This document shows positions 1 through 13,075 of a stretch of 64,000 nt of DNA, in pieces. Both the position numbers and the translations under genes were made by a program. Under the pieces are notes generated by a model. The model did not search any database. It worked only from the letters and a program-made list of their open reading frames with translations, and was not told where the DNA came from. The stretch is from assembly GCA_038501785.1 (NCBI GenBank), contig JBAMJR010000065.1, positions 5,716,501-5,780,500 on the forward strand. The letters run 5' to 3'. The number at the start of each line of letters is the position of its first letter. The stretch's first letter is position 1. The DNA comes from Myoxocephalus aenaeus. Taxonomy: Eukaryota; Chordata; Actinopteri; Perciformes; Cottidae.

Positions 1-897
1 TCCAATCGAAAGGGGGTGTTTCTAAGTGGGACTCTGTCAGCGTGCTCGCATTTCTACACATGAGCTCTGTGAAATACAATGAGAGCGTGAGCTAATGGCT
101 TACCAATGAAAGTAGGAAACAGAAACACAAAAGATACACACATTGTCCGAAAGAACGCTCGAGTCAGCGCTCATTAAAAGAATGAAGGTATAAGATCCTC
201 ATTTTTATTTAGACTTAGACACACGTGTACATGAACTTACAGACTCCTTATATATGCTCCTTAACCAAAGTGCTGCTATATATTTTCTATGAAGTACGGC
301 TGAAGCCAAACCTCCGGATGATTTGAATGAATCTAAAAGACCCCAATAGTGAACTTCTCACCTATTGATGCCCGTAAACACAACTCGGCACTTTCCACAC
401 TCCCTCTCCTGGATGTACAGGCCTGCCTCCCACAGTGCTGTAGTATGAATATATTACTCATAATCATCAATACACTGTTCTTGTTATTACCAAAGATAGG
501 TTCTATTATTATTCTGACAGCGGTGTTGAAAGCCCCCCCAAAAAAATAAAAATAATTTAAAGTGTGCACCATTGTGCATAAAAGACTCCTTTGTTCGTGA
601 TTAATATGAATATATGTGACAAGAGGGTTTCATCACTGCATCTTCCGAGCTTCATCCACTTCTGTCGGGGCCCGCTGTGTCCTCTCTTTCGCTGTGTGAA
701 GACGCCCGTGTTCGTACAGACGTGTAAAAGCGCGAGGAGGGAAGGGTGGGAAGGTTTCGACATCTGTCGAGCATCTTTGTCTCAAGCTTTTTTCAAGGTT
801 TATTCTAGGCTGTGACATCCTGCCAAACTCGATAGGATTTTTCTGCACTCAGTATGCCGCGTGACATTATCCAAGACATCTAATTATATTGGATAAT
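1..897. other. Unique non-coding sequence
   Basis: No gene, RNA or mobile element is recognised here. The short open frames on both strands (longest 79 codons) have no recognisable protein motifs and overlap each other in opposite directions, as expected by chance. Base composition is mixed and not repetitive. Confidence 0.6.
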
Positions 898-922
898 CCC
901 CCCCCCCCCCCCCCCCCCCCCC
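898..922. repeat. Poly-C mononucleotide tract (25 C)
   Basis: An uninterrupted run of 25 cytosines, poly-G on the other strand. Such long C/G runs recur in this window (14311, 18165, 29198, 33837) and are a local peculiarity. Length is likely to be polymorphic or mis-sequenced. Confidence 0.97.
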
Positions 923-3034
923 ACATTTAAGGTACCAAAGAGGCACCTTGTTGAAATGCCTGTTGAAATTCGGCGAATGTAAACCGGCAAACGCACAAAC
1001 TTCCCTTTTAACTCCGAAATGACTTGCGAGTGCAGAAGCTCTGGCTGTGTCGCCAGCGCATGAGAGTAAGGTCGCGTTCAGACTGACTCTAGTACACAGG
1101 CGTCTCCTTTATTCCAACGAGGCAAATCTGGGTCATCCAGCCAAAAGGTTTAACCTGGCTCAACCTTTGCTGCAACTCAATGTGATAACTTTCTGGAGTT
1201 GTCAAAAATAATTTGAGTTTTATAAACCGTTCTTCTAAAATGCCTGCCAATTGATACTCTTGTAGCGACCAGAATGAAAATAGCTTGCCTCCATACGATG
1301 AACAACATCATATATTAGTACAGACAAGCATAGAAGGCTTAAAAACATTCCCCGTGAATCACCCCGAAACATGCCTATACCAAAGGATCTACATGCTTTT
1401 TGGTCGGACTTTATATTTTGTGGCTCTGAAGCTCAAAGATCCCTGAAATACTTTTAATGCAGCAGGGGAAAAAAATAAGGTCAGCCTAATTTGGGCGGGA
1501 TGACATAAAAAAAAAACGATGCCACCAGGAGCGTCTCGCTCCTCAGAGGGTGCCTCTGGGTGACAATGGCGCGCCATAATCAATGCCATTTCACAGCTAC
1601 CTGTTCAGTGACCGCGTTTGCCTCCATGTTCCCTCATTGGCATGCCAGCCACTTTTCTATTTTCTCTCTCATCTCATTTAATACATTCTGAGAACTCTAA
1701 TCCTCAAATTTCTGCCAGTCCTGCTCTTTTGAAACCATAGTTATGCAACCCCTCCCAAAAAATGACTATTGGATTGGGGAAAAAAAAAAAAAAAACAATT
1801 TAGGATTGTACTCTTTCAAGTGCCGTGCTGCCCAGACACGTTGACCAGAACAAGAACTGTTGGGCTGAGACGAAAACGTAGCTGCCTTATTCACAAATAG
1901 TCTCTATTTAAGCCCGTGCCATCTTGCCGGCTGTCTGGCACAAAGGAGGCTGGTCAGTATTTGCCAGAGCCGTTCTATTTGTCTTCGCATGGCTAATAAT
2001 TTGGGTTCTGTTCGCATTACTGGGCGGATTGAGAAAAGAGGCCTCCCAGGCCAGCTGGGAATTCTCACCATTGATTCAGATGGATAGGGGTCAGTGTTTA
2101 ATGACCTGTTGGATAGAAAAGAATGTGGCCAATAAAAACAAAAAGGTACCACTTGTCTACCTTTTGGCTTTAGTAATGACGGGCTGATTATCATTGTGAA
2201 GCCATACATCCTAATTGGGGCTCTGACTGAAATGGATTATTCTGTTGATTCTCTTTTTTCCCGTAGTCTTAAAGCGGTCCTTTGATCATTATGCGATGCA
2301 CTAGGGCAAGCCGGATTACACGCTGAGGAATCATTGCTCTCTCTGTAGCTTGTTTTTGCGAGTGCATATTTCCATGTACAGTAGGTCTTACATGTATAGA
2401 GGTGGTTTGAAGAATTTATTTGCGAAGCCTAAGCTTGTGCACCTTCATGTACAGGCGGTAGTATTCTGCCTTTGATGAACAGTAAAGAGGAACCCTGATA
2501 GCTTACATGTGTGTCGTACCAGGCTTTTCAGCACTGCATCATCGTTCTTTTGATGCTGCTGCTGCTTTCACTCTCCTATGTTCAAGTTGCAACAATAAAG
2601 CTTCGGCCTGGACAAGGTTTTGCGCTGCAAATGGATTGAAGGATTTACGCTAGGGCATTCCATCTTGTTTTAATACCGCTGCGGTGGAAGCGTATCCTGT
2701 GTTTTCATATCTGCTGAGCCAAGCCAACCCACGGTTCTGCACTCCCAAATTAGCACCTGGAGACCTTCTGCACTTTTACACCACACACCGGGCTCAGCTG
2801 CCAAAATGACCCCTAATAAAAATTATAAGCCAGAGGCAGGGATGTGATTATTGACTTCAACTTTTCTCTCACTCTTTAAGAGGGCTATTATGCATGCAGG
2901 GACAGACAGGGGGGGGGGAGCCAGAGTCGAGGCTTGTTTACCAGCATCATCCCTCATACGGAGAGATGGAAATGAGCGTGGACCTTTGGAGTGACACTAG
3001 CGAGGCCCCCGGACCAGACTCACTCATGTGGATC
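923..3034. other. Unique non-coding sequence
   Basis: About 2.1 kb with no recognisable gene or mobile element. It holds short A-runs (around 1509 and 1779), a small GGAGCG/CGCTCC hairpin at 1528-1542, and a short run of GCT triplets near 2560. Open frames of up to 101 codons look like chance products. Confidence 0.55.
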
Positions 3035-3059
3035 TGTGTGTGTGTGTGTGTGTGTGTGT
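3035..3059. repeat. (GT)n microsatellite
   Basis: About twelve GT dinucleotides in a row. A shorter, interrupted GT run follows at about 3144-3159. Confidence 0.95.
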
Positions 3060-3618
3060 TTATAGTAGAAATGGAGTCAGATTGGCTCGGGGTTTAGGAA
3101 ACCACCTCTGAACCCTGTAATTGCTGTTCCCTGGGGAAGGTGTTTTGTGTGTGTGTGTCTGCAAGTGGACTATTAATTTGTATGCATATATAAGTGTGCG
3201 TCTGCTTGCGGGTGTGAGTCTGTGTACAAGTGGCCAGACCAAGCTAGAGGACATCGATAGGATGTTTGAAAAACTATTGTTATTGATGGAACTGGGCTCC
3301 GATAGTGGCCGATGACTGTCAAGTCAATATTTACTTGAGATGCATTTTAATGAAAGTTAATATCTGTGTGCATGAGATCAACTCCTGATATTGGCAGATT
3401 TATCGGCCATTGGTTTTGTCTCGCTCCAAACCATCGTCCTTATATCGTCCTTTAAAACTCCACTGCTGGTTGAACTATTGTCCAAACCAACAGGCCAGTG
3501 AGCCTTCATTTAGCCATCATCACACCCCTGACTTGCTGCCACGCACCGGGCTCCCCTGGGGCGATAACAACCTCCCTGGAGTGCCGAATGAACAAGAAGT
3601 TCATGGAGTTCCTTGAGG

Positions 3619-3638
3619 GGGCATTTAATTAAATGCCC
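3619..3638. promoter_or_regulatory. 20-bp perfect palindrome with TTAATTAA core
   Basis: GGGCATTTAATTAAATGCCC is identical to its own reverse complement over 20 bp. The core TTAATTAA contains TAATTA, the classic word bound by homeodomain proteins, in symmetric form. The position is 0.3 kb upstream of a candidate conserved block. Binding is inferred, not shown. Confidence 0.45.
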
Positions 3639-3879
3639 AGAGCCATATATTTTGTGGATAAAAATGGATTTTGCCGAAATTGCTCCTCTTTTCTGCATAG
3701 TTTGATACCGCTGGCATGATTCTCTCTTGAAGGAGCCGGATGACAAGCAAATCAATGTAATGGCTTAGATAGGGATGGTAGAGGGCCTGATCGATTCTGA
3801 CAATCACGCCATCTTTAACAGACGTCTCATCAAAGGCCCATTCCCTTTTTTTTGCCATCCCATTACCCATCTATCCAGC

Positions 3880-4330
3880 ACTTGGATCCACTGCCTATTT
3901 ACCCATCCCATGCAGGAATAATGTGGCCTTCACCCCCAGTTGGATTAATCAGCCATAACCATATGCTACCGTGTGCAATTACGCTGCAGTTTTGACCAAG
4001 GGAAACAGCTGTTGCCATTTGAAAGGGCGGAATAAGATTGTAATTGCCTTAACTTTGATTTGTGAGGTGCTTTGATTTGATGAGAGAACACATTTTTATG
4101 CTTTACATAATAATAACTCGGAATGAAGAGAACTATTAGAACATGAGACTTTTTCTGCTTCCAGCTATAAGATGCATTTGGAGGATAAGCTCACTGTTAT
4201 GAGGTATTACTCACACATTATAGGAAGCGAATGAGCCTGTTTATTCATTTGGGTTTGAATGGGATTTCTATTTTCGGAGGCTATGTCTTAGATTCAGTCG
4301 TCTAATGACATTTGAATATATTTATGCGAG
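3880..4330. promoter_or_regulatory. Candidate conserved non-coding block (unverified)
   Basis: Repeat-poor sequence of balanced composition with several homeodomain-like words, including GGATTAATC near 3943 and two CAATTA/TAATTG words (near 3977 and 4042). The texture is like teleost conserved non-coding elements. No alignment was possible, so this rests on composition alone and could be ordinary unique DNA. Confidence 0.28.
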
Positions 4331-7300
4331 GCGGCGCCATAACATTTTGATACAGGAGGCTTTTCTCTCTAATCCCCCAGGTAAGGCATTTGCATCAAAT
4401 GTGATGACCGCTGAAATCCGTCACGCTGCCGCCTCCTATACCTCTTTTCTGCCAGCCCCCTTGTTTACACATGCTTTTTTTTTGTTTCAATTTGCTGCAT
4501 TTGATGACAAAACCTACCCACTGTCCTAAATTACAGGGCCTGTGATGCATTCGTGTTCATGCCCAGGCATCCTGAATATAAAACTTGCTTTTCATTATTT
4601 CGTCCAAGACAAAATTGTTAATGTTGACGTAGCTGTACGCTAACCGCACTACCGAGCTCAGATGAGGTGCACTGATTATTATGACATAATAATAATAACC
4701 CGTGACAGACGATGTGCAATGACCCCCCAAGGAATTCACTGCGTGTGAGTCCATTGCCTCGGGAGACCCTTCACTTGGGTCCCCCGTTGCACACATGGCC
4801 ATCAAATGCATCTTGTCTTTTGACTACGATAAAAATCAAATGGCTCACAATAGGTTCAAGACGCATCTCGTAACCGCTCCACGATTCTGTGCTGTCTTGA
4901 GATCTGAATCAAATTGTCTGGAACAGGCACCTTTTTGTACGAAAAGAAAGCGATGCCTGCACTCGAGTTTAGACGCACCGTTCGTTGGACCCTGTGTTAA
5001 GACACTGACAAATGTATTCTCTTCAAATCCCAAAAGATAAAAGATCAACAGCGGATGGATTGAAGATTGAAGAAAAAAATAAAGGGCAGGCGGATTATAG
5101 TTGAAGTGGAAGCATGCGGTGCATTAAATGAAATGCAGTGTGACAGTTACGTTGGAAGTGGAGTGCTCGCCATAATGGAAGCGACTGGGCTTCAGCGTCC
5201 GATATGTTGAATACTGTGAGGAGAATTCTTGGTGGATCGCTCAATTTTCCAGCCTCATTTTCACACCTGTCAGTAGAGTAGACAAGCACACGAGGCACGG
5301 TTTGAATTTTTCATATGACTGGCAATTACTGGCTTTTCTTTTCTGGTGCTTTTAAAGAAGGACGTGCTAAATGATACATCGCTTGCTCTGTATTTGGTAG
5401 ATATATTCCGTGTTTTTTTTTTGTAATTAGCCAAAGAATGAACTTTGCACTGATTGAGAGCTACAAACGAGAGATGTCTTTTTAGTGCATCAACTGTGTG
5501 AGGCCAATGCGTCCTCCTCTCAACGATACAATAAATGACTGCTCCCTGGTGTTGCTTTGAAAACCTCACTCATTGAGATTTCTGTAACATTCTCTTAGTT
5601 TCCCTTTTTTTTTTGTCCTCGTTTGAGGGGCCATTCTCAAGAGATTCAAGGCATGATTCCCTCGTTGGAACGCGTCTCACATCTCCGAAAAGAGAACGCG
5701 CTCTGCTGGTGTTTGCACATTGATCATGGACGGCTATGATATTGCTTTTGATGAGTTCTTTTTACCGTGTAAACACCAAACACTGTTCAAATTATCTTTT
5801 TTTTTCTTCTTCTTCTTCTTTTTGAGAGCAGATGCACTTCACAATTGTCTTCCTGTGAGCGGAGAGCGACGCGCGGAGAGAAAAGAAAGGAGGTGATGGC
5901 AGCATCACCAATTACCTGGAGGCTCAATCAAAAGCTTCATTTGAAACTTTTACAAGAGTCTGACATCTTTTGTCACTCGCGCCTCCTCCATCACCGCATC
6001 CAGCTCCCCTATTGGTACCTGCCTAGAACACCTCGGATCAGATATCACCTGTTAATTGAGACCTTATCTAAACCTCCTGGAGGTGTAAGAACATTGCCCA
6101 TTTTTGGCGAGAGTACCTTCGCAGCACTCCTTTACACTTGAGCAATGGAGATTTGTTCTATTAACATCTTGATTATCATTTGCTTGGATGCACTTCACAC
6201 ATGACCGAGCCACTTAACACTCTCCACCGTCTACTTAATGGGAGCGACCCAATGATAATGGAAGATGACAGAGTGAGGGATGGATGTTTGGACGCGCGGC
6301 TTTGACCCGCAGCATTACTCTCCCCTGACCCCTAACTCGAGTACCTTAAGCCCCCCGCGCACGTTTCGCGGTAACGCGCGCGCACACCCTCGCATTTTTT
6401 GTCCCCTGATGTGTATGAGTCGCACAAAGATAGTCGCATTCTCAGAGCTGAGCAGGGCGGTGCAAGAAGTGCTTCATCCATCTTGATTTGTCAATAGTTA
6501 CAATTTTAATTACACCTGAGTGCTGTCAGCCTGCCGAGCCAGGCGGGGAGTATTGATTCGCTCCGGCTAATTGATTAATTGCTGTGTTCAAGGGGGCACA
6601 TCTCCCTGCAACCCCCATCTCTGAAGCTGCCATGCCCTTCATTCTCTCTTTCTGTATATTGTTTTTACTGAGTTTCACCTGCAGGCAGAGTCGTGGTTTA
6701 GAGAATAGGGCGAGCGAGGGCTTGTAAAGAAGACCTGCCACATTTAACTCAAGTAAAGAAGTGGCATATTAGAGAGAAGGGGGCCTTTTTTTTTAATACC
6801 GTAAAGCAATAGGTAACGGTTGGATAAAAGGCAAGGGATGCAGTACATCACTGCTGCCATTATTTGACAGTTAAAGGGGCTGAAAGATTTGGAGGCACAG
6901 CTGCCAGAGACCTTTTACTCAAAACTGTAGCTTAAATTTGTGTGGCTGTTTTTCAAACGGCTTAACTGTCTGTTGGAATGGGCTTCTGCCTCTTTCTTTT
7001 TTTTTTTTTTGCCATTTCAGGCGACGATATACACCTGTGACCAAAGACGTGCAGACAGCCCAGTGGATTGGCTAGCGCCGCAACCGTCTCTAAATCTCCC
7101 TTCCCTCCTGGCAGAAGTCTTAAAACCTCTCATAAAATGACAGAACTGTGGAGCTGCTGTGTATCACAGCCAACCAGACTGCTTACCACCTCAGCTCACA
7201 TCTACATGAAACGAGCCCACTTAAAAAGCTAATTTTACCATTGTCTGTCATTGAATCCTTCCGAAAATTGGTAGGTTTTTGTAATAATCTCCATCTCCAA

Positions 7301-8507
7301 ACCATAATTGTGGTGGTTTACTGTTGTTTGACTCCATAAATGAATAGAATTCAGTTTTTGTAAACTATGTTTTTATAGCATTTTAAATGCTATATATTGT
7401 TGTGTTTGACAACCTTTGTGAAATATGTTCTGCTATTGGTTGAAATGAGCTTAAATGAAACAGTTGGTTATGAAAGTAAATTCTCTCCAGTGACTTCAAT
7501 GCCTGACTCGTATGGTAAATTCCAGCTTGGGCTTTTTTAAATATTTATACTCGGTGTGTGGGCTATGTTTAAATGAACGAGTTAATGAGTGTTTTGACAG
7601 TGTTTGTTTCTTGTGGTCGGTGACGGTGGCGGTGTAGCAGAGGCATGATGACTGATGGAAAGTAGGTGAGCGGGAACGAACAGCCGGTCTCCCAAGCATG
7701 CGTCACCCTGAGTTTATATTCTATGATACATCACAAAGACTACAGGCACAGTCACAACATCTTTATGACAATCTAAAGCTGAATTTACTCATTAAAAGAT
7801 TGGAGTCCTGAATAAAACGTAGTGGTTTACCATGCTTAGTTGACTATTAGTTTCCACTTTGGATGCTTTTTCAAGCGGATTCTGTATTCTGAGATTTTGT
7901 ATTTTTCTCCCTGCCAGAAATCCCAGCATGCATAGCTGAAAGAGAATCTCTAAGAGGAGTGTGTTGAAACTCTGAAATAAGTGTGTTCATTCTCTGCATC
8001 ACACGATTCAGAATTGTTTAGGTTTTGTAACGTTGCACGTACAAAAGCTTATACTACAGACATTCAAATTTTAGATGTAAACCGTCAAATCCTGTTTTTG
8101 ACCTTTTTGAAACAATAGCATTTTGGGGACAAAGGAGCACTTGTGATTGTTGACGTTTAAGACAGCTGGAGAGAGAGTGTGACGGCAGTGGGGAGGGATT
8201 GACTTGCGGTTGCCCTGGCACATAACTGCACTATACAGAACAGTTCTGAGAAGGGAAAATAATAACGTCTGATAAGACAGGAAAGGGTGAGTACGCTCAG
8301 GCCGGGTTAGCTCTGTGGTAAGTAGAATAGAGTCGAGAATAGAGAGATGCCTTTTAAGTGTTACTGCAACACTGAAGAAAAGGCTTCCTACGGTGGCCAA
8401 TTACTTCCCCTTTCAATCCTCCTCGAAGCTGCAGACGACACAACCTACGCACAGGTTCGCGATCCCTCTCTCCTTCATGGTTCTTACTCATCACACTCAT
8501 GTTCACA
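4331..8507. other. Unique non-coding sequence
   Basis: About 4.2 kb without a supportable gene. Short T-runs (5412, 5610, 5798, 7000) and a TTC-rich stretch at 5805-5822 are the only repeats noticed. All open frames are under 110 codons and look like chance frames. Parts of 5.9-7.3 kb have the smooth, repeat-poor texture of possible regulatory DNA, but I see nothing specific. Confidence 0.5.
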
Positions 8508-8532
8508 AACACACACACACACACACACACAC
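8508..8532. repeat. (CA)n microsatellite
   Basis: About twelve CA dinucleotides in an unbroken run. Confidence 0.95.
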
Positions 8533-8660
8533 AGCTGCGTGAAAAATTACTTTTTACACCGTGGGGCTTATTCTTGAAAACACTATTTGAATATACAAAC
8601 AAATAGACACACACAACGGCAGAGTGCTGCATGCATGCTTAAGACCTCCCTCACGCATGT

Positions 8661-8662
<2 letters not shown>

Positions 8663-8724
<62 letters not shown>
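8663..8724. repeat. Long (CA)n microsatellite
   Basis: About 31 uninterrupted CA dinucleotides. It produces the spurious Cys-Val and Thr-His repeat frames seen on the two strands here. Confidence 0.97.
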
Positions 8725-8726
<2 letters not shown>

Positions 8727-11610
8727 CTCCCTCCATGGAATGAGCACAGACAAGCAGCACTGTTTCATTCCCCATCTGTTTCTTTCTTCTCCAGTGGGAT
8801 CCAGGAAATGATTGTACGAGGGTGTAGCGGTCTTTACAGACCACGATTAAAATTGTAAAAAAAAAAAGGCACATTTACAGGGGCAGAGGAAACCGAGAAG
8901 CACAGAAAAAGCTGTTCCTTTGAGTTGTCGGCAAAACAGTGAGTGTGTAACTCGAGCTGCCTGGTGTGAAACTTTTTTCCATTTGATTTTTTTTGTTAGC
9001 TTTAAATGAACACTGACATTTTGGGAAATATCACTTTACCCGCAGACAGATGAGAAGATTGATATCTAGCACAGACGGTTGGGTTCGTTACATAAATGTC
9101 CTACATAGAAAAGGTGCTGTCTTCTGCAATATCTGTTTATGTTTTATATATTTAATAGAATTGAATAATTTAGAGCTCCTTCATACAAAAGAAGTCAAAC
9201 TGTGAGGTAAAATATGTCAGGGAAATGCAATAAGTATGAGATTTTACAAAGAGTCTAAATTAATCCTAATGTAGTTTATAGGCCAATATACGTAAATGTA
9301 TGACACAGAAATTAAAAAATGTTCCTCGCATGAATGAAAAGTTGAAATCATCCGTAGCAAAATACAGATTCATTATCGATTAAGTACACTTTTGAATTTA
9401 AATAGGCACCAAAAGATATACAAACAATAATATGTTGAACAATATGTGAAAGTATTTCGGCTCACGTAAAACAGAAGGAATTCTTCACTCCAAATACTGT
9501 CTGTGTCATTTATTATTTTGTCTCTTGCCGCCTGCACTCACTGCAGAGTGGTTGTTCTTCAGTGTCCGACAATGATTGGACAAGACGCAGCAGCAAGTTG
9601 ACCGCTCACTTGCTGCTCGCATTGATAAAACTCTATTAACTTGTCAAGGCATGAGTCGCAGCGTGGCACGGCTTCACTGCAAGAGTCTCTCATCTGGTGT
9701 TTTGTTGGGAAATATCTCTAATACCTGAGCTAATTGTTCCTTTAAACCTTGCCATATTATCTTTGTTTATCTGTGTTAGTGGACGTAGCTGGATGGTCAG
9801 AGCGGCGGCCATTTTAATGTGCGCTGTTGCTATTGCGACGCTTCACTTAACCGCGTAAACTAAACAGACTTACGGCATGTCACTGACTCACTGAGACTAA
9901 AACGAGTAGTGGGCACAGAAATCCAAAAGTAAATGAGTTCAATATTACAACTTAATGCTTCATCCACATCATACATCATGGTTCAGCTAATTTTCTGTGT
10001 GTAGCCTTTAAGTATCATGGATTTAGCAAGCTAGCTAGCTAGCTAGCTAACTATTTGACAGCTGGCTAGTTAGCTAGTTCTTGAATTCCGCCATGCTAAA
10101 TTGGTTAGAAAAATGAGCCCAACAATGGGCTGGTGGGTCTTATGGTTACTCTTCGTTCTCAAGAAGGTTCAAGCTAACGTTACCTAGCTAATTAGCCGGC
10201 CTTCCGTTTCTAAAAGCGATTTAGACTTGCAGAGTGACGCTAAGTTTTGCCCCTGCTTGCCGTCTTCTACCATAAACATGACCGTGACCTGCCGTGGTGA
10301 AATCAGTGATCTCTCATCTTACTCTAGTTCAGACCGCAAAGAAAATTGTGTGTGTTCCTTTCATATTATTTTGCTGGAGGACCACGCGCTGTACTGAAGA
10401 AGCTGTCGGTATTTCTTTCGCACAAATATTTCTTATCTGCTCTATTTCAAACATTGCTGGCGGTAGGCTAACCATTGGTCCTGCAGCTAAAGGAAATTCT
10501 TAAAAAAAAATTGTAGAATACTACACGGAAACTTCACAAGGGAATATTTTCTGCTGGGGAAATGATTCAGTTTCCTCATTGTGCATTCAGTGGGCCGTGT
10601 ACGGATTTAGATGCAGTGTCCTGGTCAGATAGTCACTCACAACTGTCATTCCCTGGCCTCTGCAGCTGCTGCCTTGCCCCTCAGGTGAAAACACACATAT
10701 GCTTTGATCCTTTGACCCACCAAGCCTTGTCCTATCCCCCAAAATAGACCTGTGCCCACGATCCGTCATGACCGTAGAAATCAGACGTGCTTGCTTGGCC
10801 GGAAGACACCGTCATGTCAAAGGATGTGGCGCTTCACAGCGATGATGTTCCAGATGACAAACACAAACACGCTGTTTGATGTTGTACTAACAGAGCCCTT
10901 ACGAGACTCCTCCGTTTCGCACCGTTTCTCCCCTCGACTGACTGACATGTTTTCCCTCTGTTATCACGGAGGATGCTTTGAAATATGACAGCCATGATCA
11001 GAAACCATCTCTCTCAGCCTGCTACGGGAGGAGGCACAGGGTTAATGCTGGCAGCTAGCGGCTGGACTGACAGGCCAGACGGACATGCTGCATTTGTCTC
11101 CGAGAGACAATCTGTCGGACTGGGGCGCCGTCTCCGGCTAAATCCGGCCCTGTTGTTCAGCCAGGGCTTGAGGGGCAGCTGTGGGATCGGTGGGCTGTCA
11201 ACTGTCCATTGCCTCCTCCAAAAAGGTACAGCCAGGCGAGAAGAACCAGTTAGATTTTTTTTGGGGTTTTGCCTCAAGGCATCAGCTCTCTTTCATCCCT
11301 CTTTCTCTTGTTTTTTTAATGGAGGTTGGCAGTTCTTTCTTTCTCACTCGTTCTCTCCGTCTTCCTTGTTCTCCTTCTGCTCTGCTCCGCTTGTTTCTTT
11401 GCAAGGAGCTTTGAGGGATGAGGAGGGAAAGAGGGAAGATCAAAGGGAGCCCGCACACTCTGCCCTCCAATATCATTAGGCTATCTCTGATAGCATTATT
11501 ATAGCTTCTCTCATGTGTGTGTGTGTGTGATTCTTTTTTTTTTCGTGTTTTTTTTCTTCCATCCTTGCTTGAGTGACTGTGTGTCCTTGTGCGTGTCTCT
11601 CTTCTGTGCA
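8725..11610. other. Unique non-coding sequence with short (CTAG)n tract
   Basis: AT-rich and repeat-poor from about 9.0 to 9.5 kb. A 10-bp perfect hairpin (AGCAGCAAGT / ACTTGCTGCT, 9-nt loop) lies at 9589-9617. A short CTAG-repeat run occupies about 10029-10050. No frame has recognisable protein content; the 164-codon frame at 10985-11479 has low-complexity Phe/Ser stretches from pyrimidine-rich DNA. Confidence 0.5.
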
Positions 11611-11634
11611 TGTGTGTGTGTGTGTGTGTGTGTG
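11611..11634. repeat. (GT)n microsatellite
   Basis: About twelve GT dinucleotides followed by GCGCGCA. A shorter GT run sits at 11515-11528. Confidence 0.93.
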
Positions 11635-12239
11635 CGCGCACACGTACGCCCGTATATGTATCCAGTACGTGCTTTCTCTGGCACGGGGCCCGCCGCCGCC
11701 GTCGGGCCGCCCTACCATCAGCCCCTCCATATTGAGCAAGACGTCCGCGCTTCCCTCCAGCGCCGTGCACGAGGGAGCTGCCCTCTGTTTGATGTCACTT
11801 CTGTTTTGCTCTGATCTTCCTCCACCAAAGCCTCACAGTACGCAGTAGCTGTGATAATGGAATACCACTGTGACGGAGTAACATCTGGAGCGTGCAGGAG
11901 CAAAGGTCTCAAAACACATGCTGGATCAAAACTCACCTTTGCTGCATTTCCTGCACCGCTTGAAGGATAAGGCTGGCGCTATTTTGTCTTTTTAGTTGTC
12001 ATCACCAATTCTCATTATTACTGATCCAAACCAACAGTGAATGGACCATATGCAGTCACTCCATTGTTCACCAGAAACCGTTAAAAGGGGCATACTGTTG
12101 TGTGACATATCTCTCAATGCCATAAAAAGAAGAAATGTGTTTGATTCCTCTCATCTCATCAAAGTGCATACTTATTCAGAGTTTGAAAATTCAGTCTCAG
12201 TTGTTTGAGAGTACAACTGAGTGAGAGTACAAACAATGG

Positions 12240-12590
12240 AATCACACCAGCCGCAACCTTCTGCTTCATGGATCGTGCTTATCTGGATCATGGACCATGC
12301 CTACTACTCATTATATGAATAATTTCTGTCATATTCATTGAATGTGCTGTAACTCCGCTACGCTATTCATTCTGGCCACATGACATCTTTTGCTTCTGTC
12401 CATCCGGGGAGAGGGATCCTCCTCTGTTGCTCTCCCTCAGGTTTCTTCCCCTTTTTTTCCTATCTTTATTCGGGGGAGTTTATGTGAGGTCCCGGGACAG
12501 GGATGTTATGTGTACAGATTGTAAAGCCCTCCGAGGCAAACTTGTATTTGTGATGTTGGGCTATATAAAATAAACTGAATTGAATTGAAC
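12240..12590 (+). mobile_element. LINE-type non-LTR retrotransposon 3' end (truncated copy)
   Basis: The stretch about 12390-12590 follows a layout I recognise from very common teleost repeats: a CTGTCCATCC...GAGGGATCCTCCTCTGTTGCTCTCC block, a TTTCTTCCC-plus-T-run, a GATTGTAAAGCCCTC motif, TGATGTTGGGCTATATAAAATAAA, and a terminal GAATT repeat. The AATAAA-like end and short tandem tail mark the 3' terminus, so the copy reads on the plus strand. No reverse transcriptase frame is present, which fits 5' truncation. The exact family (L2, Rex or a SINE sharing the tail) cannot be fixed by eye, and the 5' limit is approximate. Confidence 0.75.
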
Positions 12591-12599
12591 TCTAAACCA

Positions 12600-13075
12600 G
12601 ACCAGGAGTAAAGTGGTTGGGGGCATTGGCCCATACCTACCTCTGGCACCCTTGCTCGGACGACACCGATCTTCAAACTCAGCCTTCATCTCGATCTCAA
12701 CTGCACACGATGTAAAGTTTCGTGACTGCATCTCACAGACACTGAAAACAAGTGCTCGAAAAGCGCCTTTGTGGTAGTTCCCACTAAAGACCTGGTACCA
12801 ACATGAGTCTTCGGTGATCCGATCACAAGTGGACGACTCTTAGTGAGTCAGCTGACGTGCGTGCTGAATGACCACTTGTGATCGGACCTCACTTCCCTGC
12901 TCTGTGATTAATAATTACAGGGAAAAAAAGATTACAGGAATGTCAGTAATATCCTACTTTTTTTTTATTAATTCGGGTACATTTTAAACACGTAAAAATG
13001 TTACACACTGCTAAAAAAAAGAATGTGGCCTCGTCTGTGGTCCGTGGGATCTGATCCACTTGTGATCAGATCATT
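12600..13075. repeat. Probable degenerate repeat with inverted GATCACAAGTGG motifs
   Basis: TCCGATCACAAGTGG at 12818-12832 is matched by its exact reverse complement at 12872-12886, and a near-copy CCACTTGTGATCAGA occurs at 13056-13070. Three related 15-mers in 253 bp, two of them inverted, point to a palindromic mobile element or its remains. No target duplication was found. Confidence 0.45.
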
